Below, piece by piece: positions 5,224-8,149 of a DNA stretch of 8,149 nt. Under the pieces are notes generated by a model that worked only from the letters and a program-made list of their open reading frames with translations, was not told where the DNA came from and searched no databases. Position 1 is the first letter of the stretch. Each line of letters starts with the position of its first letter. Source of the stretch: Arthrobacter sp. (lineage in GTDB: Bacteria > Actinomycetota > Actinomycetes > Actinomycetales > Micrococcaceae); contig JAGLBH010000055.1 of assembly GCA_018260285.1 (NCBI GenBank), positions 1 to 8,149 on the forward strand. Reading direction: 5' to 3'. The translations under genes were made by a program, and so were the position numbers.

Positions 5224-7031
5224 AGACCGCTGATGAGGGCCTGCAGGCGCTCCGCAGCAACCGGGCGCCGCAGCTTCAGCGTGGCGGTGACCCACCCCGC
5301 CTCCGGGGAGAGGTCGACGACGACGGCCGCCCACCGCTTGACCCCCTCAGACCGGGCGACGAGAAGGTTGGCAGCCGCCACGGCCTCGTCCAGCTCTCGG
5401 AGAAGGGCGGGGTCCGCGATCTGCAGCGCCTCGGGCCCAGTGGCGGCGTGGTCGAGTCCTCGTGCGCTCAATGCCTCCGGATCCAGGAAGAGCACGGCGG
5501 TCAGATAGGGCCGCCCGTCCCCCACCGCAAGGGCATGGGCCACGAGCGGATGCGCCTCAACGGCCTGTGACCATCGCGCGGGGCTGACGGTTTTGCCTCC
5601 GGACGTGACGATGACGTCCTTGACCCGCCCGGTAAGATAGATGAAGCCGTCGTCGTCGATCTCGCACAGATCCCCGGTGTTGAGCCAGCCCTCGGCAAAG
5701 GACTCCTGCGTCTGTCCCTCATCGAGATAGCCCGGGGAGACGCCCACGCCTTTGACCCACAGCAGCCCTGAGGCATCTCGACGGACCGACGTGCCCGGAA
5801 CAGGCCTGCCCACGCTTCCGGAGCGGATCTGCCCTGGGCGGTTGCCCGCGAGAGGAGCGGTGGTCTCCGTGAGGCCGTAGCCCTCCATGACGGGCAGGCC
5901 CATCCCCCGGAAGAGCAGCGAGAGCTCCGGGTCCAGCGGGGCCGCCCCGCAGAGCATGAACCTGAGCTCTCCGCCGAGCCTGGCCCTGAGCGAACGGTAG
6001 AACAGGCGGCTGTAAAGCCGGTGCCGCGCGGCCTGCTGGGGCGCGAGCCTCACGCACTGTCCGGTCCGGTCCGACTCTTCCGCGGCTCGTCCCGCTGCGA
6101 CGGCGACCCTCTCCGCATCCGCCCACACCCAGCCGAGCCTTGCCTTGGCTGCATTCGTCCGAGCGGCTTCCCGAATCTTCTCCAGAACACGGGGAACGAC
6201 GACAAGGAACGTGGGCTTGATCTCCGGCAGGGAGCGCACCACGGCGCTGGGGTCCGCGAGATAGCTCACGCGCATGCCGGACCACAGGCAGATCGTCTGA
6301 AGCCCTCGGGCCAGAACGTGGGCCAGCGGCAGGAAGATCACGGTCGTTCCTTGCTCTTCGAGGACATCTGACCACGCCGACTGGACGTTGAGAACCAGGT
6401 CCACCAGGTTGCGATGAGCGATGACCGTCCCCCGTGGCTCGCCGCTCGTGCCGGAGGTGTACACAATGGTAGCGGGGTCCTCCCGAGTGCGGCGTCGCGC
6501 TTGCAGCTCATGAGCGTCCGCATCTGACGGCGTGATGCCCAGCCCCTCGGCCAGGGGGTCATCGGGCCGCAGGACCACGAGGGGCACATCGGTCACGCTG
6601 CGAAGATCTGCCTCCCGGGACGCATCCACGAAAGCGACCCTCGTCTGAGTCTGCTCAAGGACCGTGCTGAGGGAGGCTGCCGGAGCCGTCTCATACAGCG
6701 GGATGACCACTCCGCCCGCGCGCCAGATGGCCCACTCCGCAACCGCCCAAGCGAAGCTGGTTGACCCCAGGATCGCGACGCCGTCGCCTGCTTGCACCCC
6801 GAGCCGAAGCAGGCGGGCCGCCACGGCGTCGACCCGCTCCAAGAAGTCAGGAAGGGTGAGCTCGACAGGGTGGCCCTGGCTGTCTGGAACGAGAAACGCC
6901 ACATGGTGAGGGGCTGCAGCCGCCCGCTCGCGGAGAAGGTCAAGGGTGCACTCAAGATCGCTCCGGGTGACGGCCGCCGGCTCCGCGACGTCCCTCCTCG
7001 GCTGGTCGGATGCGGCGCCGCACTGGCCCAT
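5199..7031 (-). CDS. fadD: Long-chain fatty-acid--CoA ligase (AMP-binding enzyme)
   Basis: This 610-residue adenylate-forming enzyme activates fatty acids to acyl-CoA through an acyl-AMP, for lipid synthesis or beta-oxidation. Motifs in order are YTSGTSGEPRG (191-201, phosphate-binding loop), PLAHVLARG (235-243), MEGYGLTETTA (382-392, with Glu389), the TGD of NTGDLCEIDDDGF (451-463), GRVKD (468-472, hinge) and the C-terminal TATLKLRR (582-589), whose Lys586 is the expected adenylation lysine. All core motifs are present and the length matches FadD15-type actinobacterial enzymes. The start is ATG at 7031 with GAGGA eight or so bases upstream; a GTG at 7133 is open but lacks a ribosome site. 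The chain length preferred cannot be read from sequence. The gene stands alone on its strand and ends inside the convergent DUF1295 gene. Confidence 0.9.
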   Translation of the reverse strand: MGQCGAASDQPRRDVAEPAAVTRSDLECTLDLLRERAAAAPHHVAFLVPDSQGHPVELTLPDFLERVDAVAARLLRLGVQAGDGVAILGSTSFAWAVAEWAIWRAGGVVIPLYETAPAASLSTVLEQTQTRVAFVDASREADLRSVTDVPLVVLRPDDPLAEGLGITPSDADAHELQARRRTREDPATIVYTSGTSGEPRGTVIAHRNLVDLVLNVQSAWSDVLEEQGTTVIFLPLAHVLARGLQTICLWSGMRVSYLADPSAVVRSLPEIKPTFLVVVPRVLEKIREAARTNAAKARLGWVWADAERVAVAAGRAAEESDRTGQCVRLAPQQAARHRLYSRLFYRSLRARLGGELRFMLCGAAPLDPELSLLFRGMGLPVMEGYGLTETTAPLAGNRPGQIRSGSVGRPVPGTSVRRDASGLLWVKGVGVSPGYLDEGQTQESFAEGWLNTGDLCEIDDDGFIYLTGRVKDVIVTSGGKTVSPARWSQAVEAHPLVAHALAVGDGRPYLTAVLFLDPEALSARGLDHAATGPEALQIADPALLRELDEAVAAANLLVARSEGVKRWAAVVVDLSPEAGWVTATLKLRRPVAAERLQALISGLYRSPAGS

Positions 7032-7390
7032 GGCTCTGTCCTCACTGTGGCGTGGCTGTCCTCGTCGGCGGGCACGCTGACAATCCCAAGCCACAAGGAA
7101 TGAGTGCAACTCTATCCCCTGCACTGTGCGCACTTTTACCAGACATGGGGAAGCGCGTTACATGCGAGCGGCGGCCGCGTGTGCGCTCCACGCGCTTCCT
7201 CACTCATCTACAGTGCGGCTGCACGCCTGCCGCCTCGCATCGACCTGCCTGCGAGGCGCGCCTCAGACCCCTGCCCCCCCTCCGGGGTTCTCTCTTCGAC
7301 AGCGTCCCGTATCCTCTGGGGCTTCCGCTGCCCTGAGCCCCTGAAGGACCAGCCCGCGCACTGTCGGCAGGGGCATCCTCCGTGCTGCAT
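7032..7390. other. Non-coding region upstream of fadD
   Basis: I see no convincing gene here; open frames on both strands lack ribosome sites, recognisable motifs and sensible codon use. The first part (7032-7105) is probably the fadD mRNA leader. A perfect 9-bp inverted repeat, CGCCTCGCA at 7231-7239 and TGCGAGGCG at 7250-7258 around a ten-base loop, is the only clear structure. It has no following T-run on either strand. Confidence 0.5.
7109..7114 (-). promoter_or_regulatory. Possible -10 box of fadD
   Basis: TAGAGT on the minus strand, about 77 bp before the fadD start, is identical to the -10 candidates of the tRNA and SRP RNA genes in this window. The expected -35 position carries only AAAAGT or a similar sequence, so this is a weak call. 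A transcript would start near 7102. Confidence 0.35.
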
Positions 7391-7495
7391 CCAGGTTTCG
7401 GCCGCCTTCTCCAGATCATGGCCGCCTTCGGGCTTGGCTCCGCGGGAAATCCGGCCGAAGGCGGCCGTGGTCTGGAGAAGGCGGCCGTGATCTGG
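7391..7495. repeat. Compound inverted repeat with two 41-bp arms
   Basis: Arm 7391-7431 is complementary to 7455-7495 at 36 of 41 positions, with a 23-bp centre. Each arm is itself built from two copies of a decamer 20 bp apart: GGCCGCCTTC at 7400 and 7420, and its complement GAAGGCGGCC at 7457 and 7477, separated by CTGGA/TCCAG-type spacers. No gene ends here on either strand, so it is not an obvious terminator. It could fold as one long hairpin or as smaller units. Such compound palindromes are usual for dispersed repetitive extragenic elements; whether it recurs in the genome cannot be seen here. Confidence 0.8.
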
Positions 7496-7513
7496 ACCAT
7501 CGCTCTCTAGAGC

Positions 7514-7558
7514 GTGGAGCTCGGCATGAGGGGGCTCTACACGAGGGAGCTCGGAGGC
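7514..7558. repeat. Three degenerate 15-bp tandem units
   Basis: Three successive 15-bp units start at 7514, 7529 and 7544, with the shared core GGRGCTC. GGAGCTCGG is identical in units one and three, 30 bp apart. The minus-strand translation would repeat RAPSC, but no gene is credible here. Function unknown; it may simply be decayed repeat sequence between the two larger palindromes. Confidence 0.4.
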
Positions 7559-7570
7559 GCGAACGCCTAA

Positions 7571-7660
7571 ACCCCCGGATCTTCCCTATACCCCTCGAAT
7601 TTCCGGGGGTGTATGGAATATGCGGGGGTGCAGGGAGCTGGGCCCCCAAGAAACCGGGGG
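7571..7660. repeat. C/G-run palindrome with additional G-runs
   Basis: Arm 7571-7597 is complementary to 7603-7629 at 21 of 27 positions around the five-base centre AATTT. The conserved frame is ACCCCCG-AT-TTCC-TA-ACCCC. A third GGGGGTG follows at 7656 after a CCCCC at 7643-7647, giving GGGGGTG at 7605, 7624 and 7656. The plus strand therefore carries several runs of three to five G and might form a G-quadruplex. Nothing here is coding and no gene ends nearby, so it is best described as a palindromic extragenic repeat. Confidence 0.65.
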
Positions 7661-7720
7661 TGCGAGCATCCGGAAGCGCCCGCACGGCTGGCCACGGCAC
7701 TGAAAGCGCTCGGGCACAGC

Positions 7721-7766
7721 AGAAAGCCCCGGATCGTCACGTGACCGTGATGATCCGGGGCTTTCT
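7721..7766 (-). terminator. Intrinsic terminator of tRNA-Ser
   Basis: AGAAAGCCCCGGATC (7721-7735) pairs perfectly with 7752-7766. Pairing continues through 7741/7746 with one G-T pair, giving a 21-bp stem and a four-base loop. It lies five bases beyond the tRNA 3' end. The A/T-rich base of the stem supplies the short T-stretch CTTTCT on the minus strand rather than a separate T-run. The core GCCCCGGATC is like many actinobacterial tRNA terminators. Confidence 0.85.
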
Positions 7767-7771
7767 TCCGG

Positions 7772-7856
7772 CGGAGGATGGGGGATTTGAACCCCCGAGG
7801 GCGTGAACCCAACACGCGTTCCAGGCGTGCGCCATAGGCCGCTAGGCGAATCCTCC
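7772..7856 (-). tRNA. tRNA-Ser (anticodon GGA)
   Basis: The cloverleaf is complete. Acceptor GGAGGAT (7856-7850) pairs with ATCCTCC (7779-7773), with G as discriminator. The D stem is GCC/GGC. The anticodon stem CACGC/GCGTG encloses loop CTGGAAC, with anticodon GGA at 7822-7820, and the T arm is GGGGG-TTCAAAT-CCCCC. The long variable arm (GGG/CCC stem) is the class II form expected for serine. It decodes UCC and UCU. The genome reads CCG, not CCA, after the discriminator, so CCA must be added by nucleotidyltransferase. Confidence 0.97.
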
Positions 7857-7892
7857 TTGGCACTGTCTGGTCGTAACCAAGCAGCTCGAATT

Positions 7893-7898
7893 ACTCTA
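7893..7898 (-). promoter_or_regulatory. Possible -10 box of tRNA-Ser
   Basis: TAGAGT on the minus strand lies 36 bp before the mature tRNA 5' end. It would leave a leader of about 30 nt for removal by RNase P. The -35 position (about 7914-7921) reads GGCTTTC-like and is weak. Confidence 0.4.
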
Positions 7899-7958
7899 CC
7901 GGACACACGCGCAGAAAGCCTAATCGGCACCCCTTGACCGCCCGCCGACGGCCCGAAG

Positions 7959-7988
7959 ATGACAGCCCCCGCGGCGCTGCGCTAGAGT
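7959..7988 (+). promoter_or_regulatory. Promoter of the SRP RNA gene
   Basis: The -35 candidate ATGACA (7959-7964) differs from TTGACA at one base. An 18-bp spacer leads to the -10 candidate TAGAGT (7983-7988). Transcription would start near 7995, which agrees with the predicted RNA 5' end. Confidence 0.65.
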
Positions 7989-7994
7989 ATTGCC

Positions 7995-8086
7995 TGGCTC
8001 CTCGCGTGGTGCCATCCTGCTGAACTCCCCCAGGGCCGAAAGGCAGCAAGGGTAGGTGGGCTCTGGTAGGTGCGCGAGGGGCCTTT
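7995..8086 (+). ncRNA. ffs: Signal recognition particle RNA (4.5S type)
   Basis: The terminal stem GGCTCCTCGCG (7996-8006) pairs along its full length with CGCGAGGGGCC (8073-8083), with one G-T pair. The conserved apical domain reads CCCAGG-GCC-GAAA-GGC-AGCAAGGG at 8028-8052, with a GNRA tetraloop and the symmetric internal loop bound by the Ffh M domain. This is the short bacterial form without an Alu domain. It directs ribosomes making membrane proteins to the membrane together with Ffh and FtsY. The ends are set from the stem and the following TTT, so they may be off by a few bases. Confidence 0.95.
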
Positions 8087-8149
8087 AACGTACCCGGACC
8101 CTGTCCGCCCCCGGCCCCCACCGCTCTAACGCGACGGCGTCCACTACCG

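Noticed and set aside
7104..7500. Open frames on both strands between fadD and the compound palindrome
   Set aside because: No ribosome sites or motifs, and parts translate the inverted repeat, giving mirrored peptides such as AAFSR and RRRP on both strands.
7514..7570. 18-codon frame GTG to TAA across the 15-bp repeats
   Set aside because: No ribosome site, no promoter, and a sequence fully explained by the tandem units.
7391..7660. CRISPR array
   Set aside because: The repeats are inverted, short and irregularly spaced, with no uniform spacers and no cas genes in view.
8087..8149. Start of dnaX after ffs
   Set aside because: dnaX often follows in actinobacteria, but no ribosome site, start codon or DnaX motif is visible before the window ends.

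Overview
The window is high-GC DNA with strong G/C preference at third codon positions in its best-conserved genes. GTG starts, TAGAGT-type -10 boxes, a CCA-less tRNA gene and a short 4.5S-type SRP RNA all fit a Gram-positive actinobacterium, most likely in the order Micrococcales. That placement is inference from composition and protein style; no taxonomic marker was searched.

Layout. 1-227: no convincing gene; holds one half of a palindromic repeat (39-75) and a leader with interleaved inverted repeats. 228-1277 (+): an orphan AbiEi-antitoxin-like protein with a C-terminal DUF559 (Vsr-like) nuclease domain. Its stop codon sits in the centre of a 66-bp near-perfect palindrome (1247-1312), whose right half is the sequence repeated at 39-75. 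1324-3380 (-): a translationally coupled pair, anthranilate synthase component I (trpE-type) then component II (trpG-type). The two overlap by GTGA, and no other trp gene is in view. 3489-4310 (+): pyridoxine/pyridoxal kinase PdxK of the ThiD-like, two-cysteine type, divergent from trpE. 4342-5223 (+): a multi-pass membrane protein of the DUF1295/steroid 5-alpha-reductase-like family, 31 bp behind pdxK and probably cotranscribed. 5199-7031 (-): a complete long-chain acyl-CoA synthetase (FadD type), convergent with the previous gene and overlapping its 3' end by 25 bp.

7032-7771 is about 740 bp without a gene. It holds a probable fadD leader, a compound 41-bp inverted repeat made of four copies of a GGCCGCCTTC decamer, a degenerate 15-bp tandem repeat, and a C/G-run palindrome with extra G-runs. 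7721-7856 (-) is tRNA-Ser(GGA) with a strong 21-bp terminator hairpin. 7995-8086 (+) is the SRP RNA gene ffs, transcribed divergently from the tRNA. The last 60 bp show nothing I can name; dnaX often lies beyond ffs in actinobacteria but is not visible.

Functionally this is mostly housekeeping metabolism (chorismate to anthranilate, vitamin B6 salvage, fatty-acid activation) and core RNAs. The accessory-looking parts are the nuclease-like cassette with its flanking repeats and the cluster of palindromic repeats at 7391-7661.
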